This document shows, in pieces, positions 1 to 8,734 of a DNA stretch of 64,000 nt. Both the position numbers and the translations under genes were made by a program. Source of the DNA: Alkaliphilus sp. B6464 (lineage in GTDB: Bacteria; Bacillota; Clostridia; Peptostreptococcales; Natronincolaceae); contig NZ_CP058557.1 of the NCBI RefSeq assembly GCF_018141165.1, positions 310,001 through 374,000 on the forward strand. The letters run 5' to 3'. The notes under the pieces are model-generated. The model did no database searches. It saw only the letters and a program-made list of their open reading frames with translations, and was not told the DNA's origin. Each line of letters begins with the position of its first letter. Within the stretch, counting starts at the first letter, position 1.

Positions 1-654
1 AAGGCTGGAAAATCGGGAGATACTGCCTATGTAAATTTACCTGCGGATCTTGGGAGCTTTAATCAAGGTTCTAGCGCCTCTACTAATGCAGTAAATAGTT
101 TAGTAAATTCTTTAACGTCTATCAATGGAATATCTAAGGTCCAGTTTCAATTTAATGCTAAGATTATAAAGGATGCTTTCCACGGTATGACAATGGATAT
201 ACCTTACCATAAACCAGAGAATACAATGATTTACACTGCTTATTTATCTGACACCAATAGATTTTTATTATCACCAATTCCTTTCTCTATGTTTGGAAAT
301 CAATATGATGATAATAATATTAACACTATTTTTGATACTATGAAATTTAAAGGAATACCTGAAATATATAACTCTAAAAGGCATCCTATTGTGCCTAATG
401 AGGTTGAGTTGTTGGATTACAACATTGCTAACCGTGTACTTACTTTAACATTTAATGAAGAATTTTTAAAGGTCTATGAAAATAATGACCACCGTCGTCA
501 AATGATGGTGGATGGTATTATATTTACCTTTAGATCTTTAAATGATGTGGATTTTGTTAACATTAAAGTAAAAGTTGATTCCAAAGATACAAATGAGCAA
601 GGAATAATAATTTATGATTTTGCTCCACCAATTTATATTAATCCAGAAGATTAA
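1..654 (+). CDS. GerMN-domain protein, C-terminal part (5' end outside window)
   Basis: The reading frame is open from the first base of the window, so the gene starts upstream. About 217 residues are visible. The opening part (YVNLPADLGSF, then NAVNSLVNSLTSINGISKV) has the strand-helix-strand pattern of a GerMN domain. A second similar unit follows (VLTLTFNEEFL, then IIFTFRSLNDVDFVNIKV), so I read two consecutive GerMN domains. Proteins of this family are usually exported lipoproteins of spore-formers, linked to sporulation and germination; the signal peptide would lie outside the window. It is one of only three plus-strand genes here and is followed by a strong terminator. The family call is firm, the exact role is not. 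Confidence 0.75.
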   Translation, partial: KAGKSGDTAYVNLPADLGSFNQGSSASTNAVNSLVNSLTSINGISKVQFQFNAKIIKDAFHGMTMDIPYHKPENTMIYTAYLSDTNRFLLSPIPFSMFGNQYDDNNINTIFDTMKFKGIPEIYNSKRHPIVPNEVELLDYNIANRVLTLTFNEEFLKVYENNDHRRQMMVDGIIFTFRSLNDVDFVNIKVKVDSKDTNEQGIIIYDFAPPIYINPED

Positions 655-680
655 AAGTCTATTTATATTTATTTTATAAT

Positions 681-724
681 AAAAACCAAGACAAATAAAA
701 AAACTTGTCTTGGTTTTTTTATAT
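681..724 (+). terminator. Rho-independent terminator after the GerMN gene
   Basis: The arms AAAACCAAGACAA and TTGTCTTGGTTTT can form a 13-bp stem followed by a T run, 25 bases after the stop codon of the GerMN-domain gene. Confidence 0.9.
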
Positions 725-765
725 ACCTCTAAATAATTTACGTTCTCTGCTTTCCCAAAATTTAA

Positions 766-797
766 TCAAAAAAATAAGCACAGATATTCTGTGCTCA
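766..797 (-). terminator. Terminator of the thioesterase-FxsA-AKR operon
   Basis: On the minus strand GAGCACAGA and CTGTGCTT pair around a short loop and are followed by ATTTTTTT. It lies about 100 bases past the stop of the aldo/keto reductase gene and faces the plus-strand terminator, closing both convergent units. Confidence 0.8.
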
Positions 798-893
798 AAA
801 ATAGAATCAGTTGTCCTTTTTTACTTACTTAAAAACTAAATAATTAAAACCTATTATGCATTATTTAACAATTTCAAACTTTTTATACCTGAT

Positions 894-1901
894 TTAACCT
901 AGTTGTTTAGTTACATTTTTCAACATTTCTCGAATCGGCAAATCATATGGACATCTTGTTTCGCACTTCCCGCACTCAATACAGTCCGATGCTTTTTTGG
1001 GTAAGCTGGAATACCTTGTTGCTGCCCATTCTTTTAGGTCATATCTGGTATAATATCCTTCCATTAAAAACTGAGTAGGAATATCAATCTCTTGAGGACA
1101 AGGCAGACAATATCCACATCTCCTACAAAACTTAGAACCTAACTCTTTAGCAAGTTTTTCAAGTTCCTGTCTTTCATCCTTATTTAAAGGTATAAAAGAC
1201 TTTGCAACTGCTGCATTTTCTGCAACTTGTTCGACCCTATCAATTCCTGGAATAACTACAGAAACATTAGGATTTTCTAAAATAAATCTTAGAGCTAAAT
1301 TCCCCTTTGTAATTGCTCCACCTGCTAATGGTTTCATCACAATAACTCCAATGTTTCTTTCCTTAGCTTTCTTAAATAGATCTTCCGCCTGTCTTTCAAC
1401 TGCATTGTAAGGAAACTGAATTGTAGAAAAATAATCCGTCTCTATAGCACTCTCTAAAATACCTATATCGTGACTTGTAATACCTATAGCCTTTATTTTT
1501 CCTTCTTTCATTGCCTCATCTAGTGCTTTATATGCTCCATTAGCACTCATTATTTGATCATACTGATCTTTAGTTCTAACATTGTGACACTGATATAAAT
1601 CTATGTATTCACAGCATAAGTTTTTCAAACTAATTTCTATATCCTTTTTCATGCTTTCATAATCTCTAGCCATGGATTTAGTAGCAATAGTCCAATGTTC
1701 TCTCGTTCCTCTAATGCCTATTCCAATTAAACTCTCACTTGCTTCATATCCTCTAGCTGTATCAATAAAATTAATCCCTTCCTTTCTAGCAAGATCAATT
1801 AACCTAACAGCTTCTTCTTCATCTAGTCTTTGTATAGGAATTCCACCAAAACCTACAACCCCTATATTATAGTCAGTTCTCCCTAATTTTCTAACCTCCA
1901 T
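894..1901 (-). CDS. Aldo/keto reductase with C-terminal ferredoxin-type 4Fe-4S motif
   Basis: The 335-residue protein has an aldo/keto reductase barrel in roughly residues 1-245 and a cysteine-rich tail. The catalytic tetrad is visible: Asp in DTARGYEAS with the following Tyr, Lys in IATKS, His in YQCHN. The tail carries CRRCGYCLPCP and CIECGKCETRCPYDLP, the pattern expected for 4Fe-4S binding. Such AKR-ferredoxin proteins are common in clostridia, usually of unknown substrate. The start is supported by a GAGGGGG ribosome site. It is the last gene of a run thioesterase, FxsA-like, AKR (24-base gap to the FxsA gene), so cotranscription is likely. The physiological substrate cannot be told from the sequence. 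Confidence 0.9.
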   Translation of the reverse strand: MEVRKLGRTDYNIGVVGFGGIPIQRLDEEEAVRLIDLARKEGINFIDTARGYEASESLIGIGIRGTREHWTIATKSMARDYESMKKDIEISLKNLCCEYIDLYQCHNVRTKDQYDQIMSANGAYKALDEAMKEGKIKAIGITSHDIGILESAIETDYFSTIQFPYNAVERQAEDLFKKAKERNIGVIVMKPLAGGAITKGNLALRFILENPNVSVVIPGIDRVEQVAENAAVAKSFIPLNKDERQELEKLAKELGSKFCRRCGYCLPCPQEIDIPTQFLMEGYYTRYDLKEWAATRYSSLPKKASDCIECGKCETRCPYDLPIREMLKNVTKQLG

Positions 1902-1925
1902 CTTTTGTTCCCCCTCATTAGTTGG

Positions 1926-2321
1926 CTATCTCCTAAAATAAAACCACAGATTTCCTCCAGTTAGCATTCTCTTAAACCGTCTTTTTATCATATTTATAAA
2001 TGGAATCCTAGTGATTGGTAAAACTAACATCAATCCAAGTGCATCAGTTATTAAGCCAGGAGCTAATAAAAAAGCTCCGCCTAGAATAACACATAATCCA
2101 CCAATAAGCTCATCTGCTGGCATTTTCCCTTGGCTTATATCAAATTTTATCTTTGTAATAATATCCCTGCCCTCTCTTTTGGCAAAGTATGCTCCTGTAA
2201 TACCCGTTACAATTACTATAGCTAAGGTATACTTAAATCCTATATAACTACCTATCTTTAACAATATAGCAAAGTCTAAAAGAGGTAATAAAGTAAATAG
2301 CAAAATTAATTTAAATAGCAT
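1926..2321 (-). CDS. fxsA: FxsA family membrane protein
   Basis: This 131-residue protein has an N-terminal hydrophobic segment (about residues 2-22), a second one (about 28-45) with GITGAYFAKREG, and a third from about 65 to 105 containing GLCVILGGAFLLAPGLITDALGL. That ordering and the LLxPGxxTD-type motif are typical of FxsA (E. coli F-exclusion suppressor). The C-terminus is basic (RIPFINMIKRRFKRM). The family is an inner-membrane protein without a known biochemical activity. The ATG follows an AGGGGTG ribosome site. It sits between the thioesterase and AKR genes on the same strand. Confidence 0.88.
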   Translation of the reverse strand: MLFKLILLFTLLPLLDFAILLKIGSYIGFKYTLAIVIVTGITGAYFAKREGRDIITKIKFDISQGKMPADELIGGLCVILGGAFLLAPGLITDALGLMLVLPITRIPFINMIKRRFKRMLTGGNLWFYFRR

Positions 2322-2384
2322 ATTTTCACCCCTGGATAGAATTTTTCAATCTTTATCATATATATAGTATTATGCAAATTTTTA

Positions 2385-2810
2385 TTACATTAAACCTTCA
2401 AGTTTTAAATACACTTCTTTATGTATCTTTTTCAAGTTCATAGGCCTACCACTTTCTTTACTTACAAATGCGTGTTCTGTAAAGCCTTCAGCTAATAACA
2501 CTCCATCTACTTCTCTAACTATTTTATAGTTAAATGTTATTCTTGTTGGACTAAGTTTTTCTATTGTTGTTTTTATAATTAGCTCATCCGCATATTTAGC
2601 TGAAACCTTATATTTACAATTTACCTCTATCACAGGTAATATTATGCCTATTTTTTCCATGTCGTTGTATTTCATACCATAGTTTTTTAAAAAATCTGTT
2701 CTACCCACTTCAAAATAAACAAAATAATTAGAATGATATATTATACCCATTTGGTCGGTTTCTTCATATCTTGTAACTAGTTTAGTTTCATTAAGCCTCA
2801 AAGCGTTCAC
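2385..2810 (-). CDS. Acyl-CoA thioesterase, YbgC/FadM hotdog family
   Basis: The 141-residue length and the motif YEETDQMGIIYHSNYFVYFE match single-domain 4-hydroxybenzoyl-CoA-type thioesterases; the Asp of TDQMG is the expected catalytic residue. The C-terminal half (RITFNYKIVRE, LLAEGFTEHAFVS) completes the hotdog fold. Start is GTG at 2810, with AAAGGG just upstream at short spacing. These enzymes hydrolyse short acyl-CoA or related thioesters in the cytoplasm. The gene follows the pfkA-pyk unit but is separated from it by a terminator and a long hairpin, so it probably begins its own transcript with the FxsA and AKR genes. Confidence 0.87.
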   Translation of the reverse strand: MNALRLNETKLVTRYEETDQMGIIYHSNYFVYFEVGRTDFLKNYGMKYNDMEKIGIILPVIEVNCKYKVSAKYADELIIKTTIEKLSPTRITFNYKIVREVDGVLLAEGFTEHAFVSKESGRPMNLKKIHKEVYLKLEGLM

Positions 2811-2863
2811 CTACCCTTTCTACATATGGATATTATAACATAATTATGCCCATTTATCTTCGG

Positions 2864-2910
2864 TTTATTGCTATAACTTCCAATTTTTAATATGGAGTTA
2901 TAGCAATAAA
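2864..2910. repeat. Long inverted repeat without T-run
   Basis: TTTATTGCTATAACT-TCCA and TGGA-GTTATAGCAATAAA form an 18-bp stem with a single bulged base and a loop of about 10. Neither side is followed by a T run, so it is not a standard terminator. It lies between the pyk terminator and the thioesterase gene. Confidence 0.7.
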
Positions 2911-3042
2911 TCCTCGAAATAAGTGCAACTATGATTCATATAAAATTAAAATTCTATCTGAATTAAGTTTTCTTTATTGTATATCTATATGATTTATTCT
3001 CCATTACAATAAATTTTCCTTTAGCTTAAAACAATTTAATCG

Positions 3043-3079
3043 AAAAAAGCCCACAATTATTAATAATCGTAGGCTTTTT
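3043..3079 (-). terminator. Terminator of the pfkA-pyk operon
   Basis: AAAAAGCC and GGCTTTTTT pair, with inner pairing of ATTATTAATAAT, and a T run follows on the minus strand. It lies about 120 bases after the pyk stop. The T-rich flanks make it possibly bidirectional. Confidence 0.8.
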
Positions 3080-3198
3080 CCTGTGACATCATCAACATCT
3101 ACAAAGGGGGAGAATATTGATTTTACTTGTATTATATGAAATTCATAAGCTAAATGTGTATGTATATCAAAAGAATTATTAAAGGATACTACATACAT

Positions 3199-4956
3199 TT
3201 AAAGTACTTTTGTTTCGCCACTATAAACTAGTCCTCTTATAGTGTCTACCGTAACTATATCTCCCTGTTTCAATTTTTCTGTAGCCATATGAGCTCCTAC
3301 TAATGTAGGCTTACCTAGATTAAGTCCAACAATTGCACCGTGGCTAGTTAATCCAGCTTCTTCGGTAATTATAGCAGCCGCTTTTTCCATTATAGGAACT
3401 AACTCTCTATCAGTAAATTTTGTTACTAAAATATCTCCATCATTGACCTTATCATAGTCTTTATTAACGCTATCTATAACAACAACTTTTCCAGTAGCAG
3501 ACTTTCTACCTATTCCTGTTCCTGTTAAAATTACTTCTCCTACTATATGAACCTTAATCAAGTTTGTAGTACCTGCAACACCTACTGGAACTCCAGCTGT
3601 AATAACTATAAGATCCCCATTATTAATAAGTTTAGCATCTAGAGCCTTTTGTACAGATAATTCAATTATATCATCAGTAGAGTTAAGTTGATCTGTTAAT
3701 ACTGAATAAACTCCCCAGCTCAGGCTTAATCTTCTTCTAACACTTTCCTTTGTTGTAGCCGCAATAATTGGTGCTGATGGTCTAAATTTTGACACCATCC
3801 TAGTTGTATATCCTGAAGATGTTGCTGTTAGAATAGCTGATGCATCTAAATCTGCCGCAGTTGTACAAGTAGCATGACTTATAGCATCAGTTACCGATGT
3901 TTCTCTTTCTATGGCTTTAGTTTTTAGTAGGTTACGATAATCAACTGCTGCCTCAGCACGTCTAGCAATACTTCCCATAACCTTAACCGCATCTACTGGA
4001 TATTTCCCCGCAGCGGTTTCGCCAGATAACATAATAGCATCCGTGCCATCAAAGATAGCATTAGCTACATCAGTTACTTCTGCACGAGTCGGTCTAGGGT
4101 TTCTTATCATAGAGTCTAGCATCTGAGTTGCTGTAATAACAGGTTTTCCCGCCCTATTGCATTTTTTAATCATTTCTTTCTGAGCTAAAGGAATTTCTTC
4201 TGTGGGTATTTCAACTCCTAAGTCTCCTCTTGCAACCATTAAACCATCAGAAACTTCGATAATTTCATCCAAATTATCCATTCCTTCTTGGTTTTCAATT
4301 TTAGAAATAATCTGAATGTGATCTGCATTTTCTTCCTCTAAAATTTTTCTTATAGCTAAAACATCCGATGCCTTTCTAACAAAAGATGCAGCAATAAAGT
4401 CTATATCCATTTCTATACCAAACTTAATATCAGACCTATCTTTTTCAGTAATAGCAGGTAGATTAATTTTTACTCCAGGTACATTGACACCCTTGTTATT
4501 TTTTATAACGCCTGCATTCTCAACTACACACTCAATATCTGTACCATTAACAATATTTTCAACCTTAAGCCCAACTAGACCATCATCTATTAAAATAACA
4601 TCTCCTCGTTGCACATCTTCAGCAAGCCCGGTGTAGCTCACGTTACATATAGTATTGTCGCCTAGTATATCTCTTGTAGTAATTGTAAACTTTTGTCCTT
4701 CTTTAAGCCCTACCTCAGGATCTTTAAATTTACCAGTTCTGATTTCTGGTCCCTTAGTATCTAATAAAATAGCTACAGGCTCCTTTAATTCTTCTCTTAC
4801 TTCCTTTATTATTTTTATTCTTTCGCCGTGTTCTTCATGGTCTCCATGAGAGAAGTTAAGCCTAGCAACATTTAATCCATTTAATACGAGCTGCTTAAAT
4901 ACATCTTTGTTTTCACTTGCAGGGCCAATTGTACATACTATCTTTGTTTTTTTCAC
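3199..4956 (-). CDS. pyk: Pyruvate kinase with C-terminal PEP-utilizer domain
   Basis: Pyruvate kinase converts phosphoenolpyruvate and ADP to pyruvate and ATP. The N-terminus KKTKIVCTIGPAS, the substrate-loop motif MVARGDLGVEIP and PVITATQMLDSM are diagnostic. The last 100 residues carry GLTSHGAIVGLNLGKPTLVG, the phosphohistidine-type domain found in Bacillus and clostridial enzymes. I place the start at GTG 4956 (585 residues) because GAGGAGG sits 7 bases upstream; a longer frame would translate the ribosome site itself as RGG. pfkA ends 32 bases upstream, so the two glycolytic genes form an operon ended by the hairpin near 3060. Confidence 0.96.
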   Translation of the reverse strand: MKKTKIVCTIGPASENKDVFKQLVLNGLNVARLNFSHGDHEEHGERIKIIKEVREELKEPVAILLDTKGPEIRTGKFKDPEVGLKEGQKFTITTRDILGDNTICNVSYTGLAEDVQRGDVILIDDGLVGLKVENIVNGTDIECVVENAGVIKNNKGVNVPGVKINLPAITEKDRSDIKFGIEMDIDFIAASFVRKASDVLAIRKILEEENADHIQIISKIENQEGMDNLDEIIEVSDGLMVARGDLGVEIPTEEIPLAQKEMIKKCNRAGKPVITATQMLDSMIRNPRPTRAEVTDVANAIFDGTDAIMLSGETAAGKYPVDAVKVMGSIARRAEAAVDYRNLLKTKAIERETSVTDAISHATCTTAADLDASAILTATSSGYTTRMVSKFRPSAPIIAATTKESVRRRLSLSWGVYSVLTDQLNSTDDIIELSVQKALDAKLINNGDLIVITAGVPVGVAGTTNLIKVHIVGEVILTGTGIGRKSATGKVVVIDSVNKDYDKVNDGDILVTKFTDRELVPIMEKAAAIITEEAGLTSHGAIVGLNLGKPTLVGAHMATEKLKQGDIVTVDTIRGLVYSGETKVL

Positions 4957-4988
4957 CCGAATTCCTCCTCGTTTAATCTGTATATTCA

Positions 4989-5948
4989 TTAGATTGATAA
5001 TATCTTCGCTAGTTCATAAGTTTCCATATCAAAATTACTTTTAATACTTAATGCCTCATCTATGTCCATATCAATAAGCTTTTTCCCATTTACTCCTACT
5101 ACTCTATTACTAATACCTTGTAGCAACAGGTCCACTGCCTTTGCTCCCATTTTACTAGCTAAAATTCTATCGGAAGCTGTTGGACTACCACCTCTTTGAA
5201 TATGACCTAATATGGTAGCTCTAGTTTCAATACCAGTTTTATCCTCAATTTCCTTGCTCATTTCAACTGCACCACCAACTCCTTCTGCTAATATAATGAT
5301 GCTATGCAGCTTACCTCTATTTCTTCCTTTTAGTAGCTTATTACATACCTGATCAACATTAAATCCTACCTCAGGAACAATAATACTCTCTGCTCCTCCT
5401 GCAAGTCCAGCCATTAAAGCTATATCTCCACAATGACGACCCATAACCTCTATAATATTAGCTCTACCATGAGATGTGGAAGTATCTCTAATTTTGCTAA
5501 TTGCATCGATTACTGTATTAATTGATGTATCAAATCCAATAGTATAGTCTGTATATCCTAAATCGTTATCTATAGTTCCAGGGACACCAATTGTAGGTAT
5601 ACCCAAATCATTTAACTTCTTTGCACCTTTAAATGATCCGTCCCCTCCAATTACAATAATACCTTCTATACCTAATACATTAATTACATTGAGCGCTTTT
5701 CTTTGTCCCTCTTCAGTACGAAATTCTTCACTTCTGGCAGTCCTTAAAATGGTTCCACCTCTATGTATGATGTCCGCTACGGAAGATAAATTCATCTCTT
5801 CTATATTTGCATTAATTAGACCATTAAAGCCTTGCTTTATTGCCATAACCTTAGCATCATTATAAATACCACTTCTTACAACTGCACGTATGGCTGCATT
5901 CATTCCTGGTGCATCCCCACCACTAGTTAGCACAGCAATCTTTTTCAT
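4989..5948 (-). CDS. pfkA: ATP-dependent 6-phosphofructokinase
   Basis: This is phosphofructokinase (fructose 6-phosphate to fructose 1,6-bisphosphate), 319 residues, the usual bacterial length. [20 protein letters not shown] is the ATP-site N-terminus; GGDGSFKGA, the catalytic region [12 protein letters not shown] and EVMGRHCGD are all present. The start at 5948 follows GGAGGATGCTT; an upstream in-frame ATG gives only six extra residues and includes the ribosome site. It is the first gene of the pfkA-pyk operon, downstream of dnaE and a small ORF, an arrangement common in clostridia. Confidence 0.97.
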   Translation of the reverse strand: MKKIAVLTSGGDAPGMNAAIRAVVRSGIYNDAKVMAIKQGFNGLINANIEEMNLSSVADIIHRGGTILRTARSEEFRTEEGQRKALNVINVLGIEGIIVIGGDGSFKGAKKLNDLGIPTIGVPGTIDNDLGYTDYTIGFDTSINTVIDAISKIRDTSTSHGRANIIEVMGRHCGDIALMAGLAGGAESIIVPEVGFNVDQVCNKLLKGRNRGKLHSIIILAEGVGGAVEMSKEIEDKTGIETRATILGHIQRGGSPTASDRILASKMGAKAVDLLLQGISNRVVGVNGKKLIDMDIDEALSIKSNFDMETYELAKILSI

Positions 5949-6022
5949 AAGCATCCTCCATTTCAACCTACATGGTCTTTTAGTGTCCCACTATGTTTAT
6001 TTTATACATATACATTTAAAAT

Positions 6023-6080
6023 TAAGAAAAATAACAAAGTCGTATCTATTTAGATATATTATCCCAAATCGACTTTGTTA
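6023..6080 (-). terminator. Hairpin with T run after the 63-residue ORF
   Basis: AACAAAGTCG and CGACTTTGTT form a 10-bp stem around a 27-base loop that can itself fold. On the minus strand it is followed by ATTTTTCTT. It would separate the small ORF from pfkA. Confidence 0.6.
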
Positions 6081-6137
6081 AACAATTACAAGTCTAAAAT
6101 CATATGCTACTATTCAAATACTTGCAGAACTCTAAAA

Positions 6138-6329
6138 TTAAAGTCCAAGTTGAATTAAAATAGAATGAACCTCTTCTGCCTCTGTTCTTGGTACTAAAAC
6201 TTCACAGGTTCCTTCTACATTATTTTTACTAATAGGTTTAATCTTAACTAAGAAGCCCTCTTTCACTAGTACTTTTTTTACTTCTTCCGCATCTACACGT
6301 GTATTAGCCATATATATAACTGTCCACAT
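6138..6329 (-). CDS. Small conserved protein between dnaE and pfkA, function unknown
   Basis: The 63-residue product starts MWTVIYMANTRVDAEEVKKV and has a beta-alpha-beta-beta-alpha-like pattern resembling small signal-transducing (DUF2007-like) folds. No catalytic motif is visible. Ribosome site GAGGAGGC lies just ahead of the ATG. An ORF of this size at this place (dnaE, small ORF, pfkA, pyk) recurs in clostridia as far as I recall and has sometimes been misnamed. The position suggests a link to the glycolytic genes, but that is inference. Confidence 0.7.
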   Translation of the reverse strand: MWTVIYMANTRVDAEEVKKVLVKEGFLVKIKPISKNNVEGTCEVLVPRTEAEEVHSILIQLGL

Positions 6330-6403
6330 TGCTAGGCCTCCTCTATAATTTAAATATAATATTTATTATTTATATAGTTTAATTTGCTCCTAATTCCCCT
6401 CAT

Positions 6404-6409
6404 ATTATA
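6404..6409 (-). promoter_or_regulatory. Possible -10 box for the small ORF/pfkA region
   Basis: TATAAT preceded by TATGT lies 75 bases upstream of the small ORF. No convincing -35 hexamer stands at 17 bases, so this is a weak call. Confidence 0.35.
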
Positions 6410-6451
6410 ACATATACTAATTTATTTTGTTATATAATAGCAATTTTTATA

Positions 6452-7680
6452 TTAAACTACTTTTATATTTTCTTTACCAAAAAAGCTAACTAACTCATTC
6501 ATTATATCCTCATTTAGGTCTACCCATAATCCCCTATCAGATTGAAGTCTTTCATTACTTTCTTCAATATAAATTATTATAGGTACATCTCCCTTATATC
6601 TTCTTAAGGTTGGCTTTATTGCTTCGATCAGATGCCAATCTTTTTTATATCTAATTTTAATAAATAGCTTATTTCCATTTTTTTTACCTAAATCTTTTAA
6701 ATTAGTTTCTGACACCTTCACTAGGGGATTTATTGTATTAACTAAAATCTTTGGTTGTTCCTCTTCCTTAATACTTAATGTTCCCTCTAAAAATACAATA
6801 CTTTCCTCATGAACAAGATTATTATAATATTTAAAAGTCTTTGGAAAAACAATACACTCTATAGTCCCGAATAAATCCTCTAAAACTATAAATGCCATAA
6901 GTTGATTATTCCTTGTTATTTTAGTATTTACTTCTGTAATCATTCCTCCTACAACTATGGACTGTCCATCCTTTAATGTAGAGTCTTCTAGATTATCCAT
7001 AGCCTGAGAAAGCTCGTAACTATTAACTGTAACAATATTCTCCAGTTCCTTTTCAAATTCTGATAAAGGATGTCCGCTAATATATATACCTACTACTTCC
7101 TTTTCCATACTTAGCCTTATTTTTTCATTAAACTCTTTTATGTTTGGAAGATTAATTTGGTTTATTGAAACATCAATCTCCTCGTTTATTTGAAAAAGAT
7201 CTATTTGTCCATCTATTTTTCTACGTTTTTCCTGTTGTATGCTATCCATAATCGTTTCATAACTTGAAAGTAGCTGTGCACGATTTGCTCCCATAGCATC
7301 AAATGATCCACATTTAATTAAACTCTCCACAGCTCTTTTGTTTATATCTTTGGACTCTACTCTCTGGCAGAAGTCTAGAAAATTTGTAAAATCTCCTGAT
7401 ATTTGCCTAGTGTTAACCAGACTATTTATCATACCTATACCTACGTTTTTAACAGCACCTAGAGCAAATCTTATGCCTTCTCCTTCAACGGTAAACTTAG
7501 CTTCACTCTTATTAATACTAGGCGGCAATACTTCTATCCCTTGTTTTTTACAATCTTGAATGTATTGAACTACCTTTGATGTATTGCCCATAACGCTAGT
7601 CATAAGAGCTGCCATAAACTCTACCTTGTAGTAGCACTTTAAATAAGCAGTTTGATAGGCTAAAACTGCATAGGCAGCCG
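6452..7680 (-). CDS. dnaE: DNA polymerase III alpha subunit, exon 2 (C-terminal part)
   Basis: Read from 7680 down, this segment continues DnaE exactly where exon 1 stops: after joining, codons give H-A-A-A-Y-A-V-L-A-Y-Q-T-A-Y-L-K, the conserved DnaE block. It encodes about 408 residues with the rest of the polymerase fingers, a helix-hairpin-helix region (AVESLIKCGSFD), and the OB-fold (GGMITEVNTKITRNNQLMAF, VFPKTF). An ATG at 7615 inside this stretch could make a truncated product, but it lies in the conserved VEFMAALMTS motif and has no ribosome site. Joined with 9450-11718 the CDS is 3498 bases, 1165 residues, the normal DnaE length. Confidence 0.93.
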
Positions 7681-7730
7681 ATGTCGATAGGTAAGGCTTT
7701 GATGTTATCTCTACCTTTTCCCCCGACCCA

Positions 7731-7763
7731 AACCGTGCGTGCGACTTTCACCGCACACGGCTT
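7731..7763 (-). ncRNA. Group II intron domain V
   Basis: On the minus strand the segment starts AGCCGTGTGCGGTGAAAGTC and ends CGCACGCACGGTT. It contains the AGC catalytic triad, the two-base bulge region and a GAAA loop expected of domain V, 50 bases before the 3' splice site. The complete domain V suggests that the ribozyme core is still functional. Confidence 0.92.
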
Positions 7764-7839
7764 TCCATCGAAACAAGTTAGAAGTTAAACTTCTGATTCC
7801 TTTATCGTATGATTACTCTATACTTAGGGATTTCATCTA

Positions 7840-8734
7840 CTAAACAACATTTTTAAATATTTTCCGAAGCTGAATTATCTTTTTGTTATCTGTCTCTAAT
7901 TCCGAATGTACTAAATTGTGACAGCTCTTACACAATGATGCTAGATTGGGTAGTTTGTTAATTTGATTCAGTGGGAGATTAGGATTCTTATGGTGACAAG
8001 CAATCGAAACTATTCAAGTATATATTAGCTAGTAATGGTGATATTATTCCGCCCTGTGGTGTACCAATTTCTGAACTTCCCAGTGACCCATCTTCCATTA
8101 CTCCTGCTCTCAGCATCTTCTTAATTATATTTAAGACCCTTTTGTCCTTAATACCCATGCTCCACATGATGTTAATGAGTTTATTATGATTTACATTGTC
8201 GAAGAAACTTTTAATGTCACCTTCTATAGCTATGTTACAGTTAGAGTTATTTACAACATTAACTATTCTTGCTATACCGTGTTCTGCATTTCTATAAGGT
8301 CTAAAACCGTAACTATGTTTATAGAATTTTGCTTCTGCTATTGGTTCGATTACTATTCTAGTTATTTCTTGTATTATTCTATCAATTATAGTTGGTATTC
8401 CTAGAGGTCTAAGTTTTCTGTTTTCCTTCGGTATATAAACTCTTTTAACAGGTTGTGGATTATAGTTTTCTATTGCTTTGATGATTAGTTTTAATAACTT
8501 ATTGTTATCCATTTGCAGATAATAATCTATTTCCTTTTTATCTATACCAGCTGTTTTACTACCCTTATTTGCTTTAATATTGTGTATTGCTGTAATAATT
8601 GTTTGTTCATTCTTCATCAGTTCAATTATGTCATATATTTCAGCATCACTTTTTGAGTTCTTGTATATTAAGTCAAGTGTATTTTGTAGTTGTTGTTCGT
8701 TTTCGACTACATGCCTTTTTAACCACATACGCAA
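7840..8734 (-). pseudogene. Intron-encoded reverse transcriptase/HNH protein, internally deleted and frameshifted
   Basis: From a TTG at 8734 (GGAGGT eight bases upstream) 248 codons encode the front of a group II reverse transcriptase: RT0-RT4 motifs with KGSKTAGIDK, RPLGIPTIIDRI, EGDIKSFFDNVNH and GTPQGGIISPLLANIYLN, then a stop at 7988. The YADD motif and maturase (X) domain are absent. From 8004 a different frame reads CHHKNPNLPLNQINKLPN, then LASLCKSCHNLVHS, to a stop at 7840; this is the C-terminal HNH endonuclease. So an internal block of several hundred residues was lost at about 8004-8010, and the join is out of frame. The product cannot be an active reverse transcriptase or maturase. 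Confidence 0.9.

Noticed and set aside
3004-3198. 64-codon minus-strand ORF after pyk
   Set aside because: It contains the pyk terminator hairpin and has no ribosome site; it is chance coding in an intergenic region.
7615-7680. dnaE as a decayed pseudogene
   Set aside because: Both parts are uninterrupted, highly conserved, and join in frame exactly at group II splice sites.
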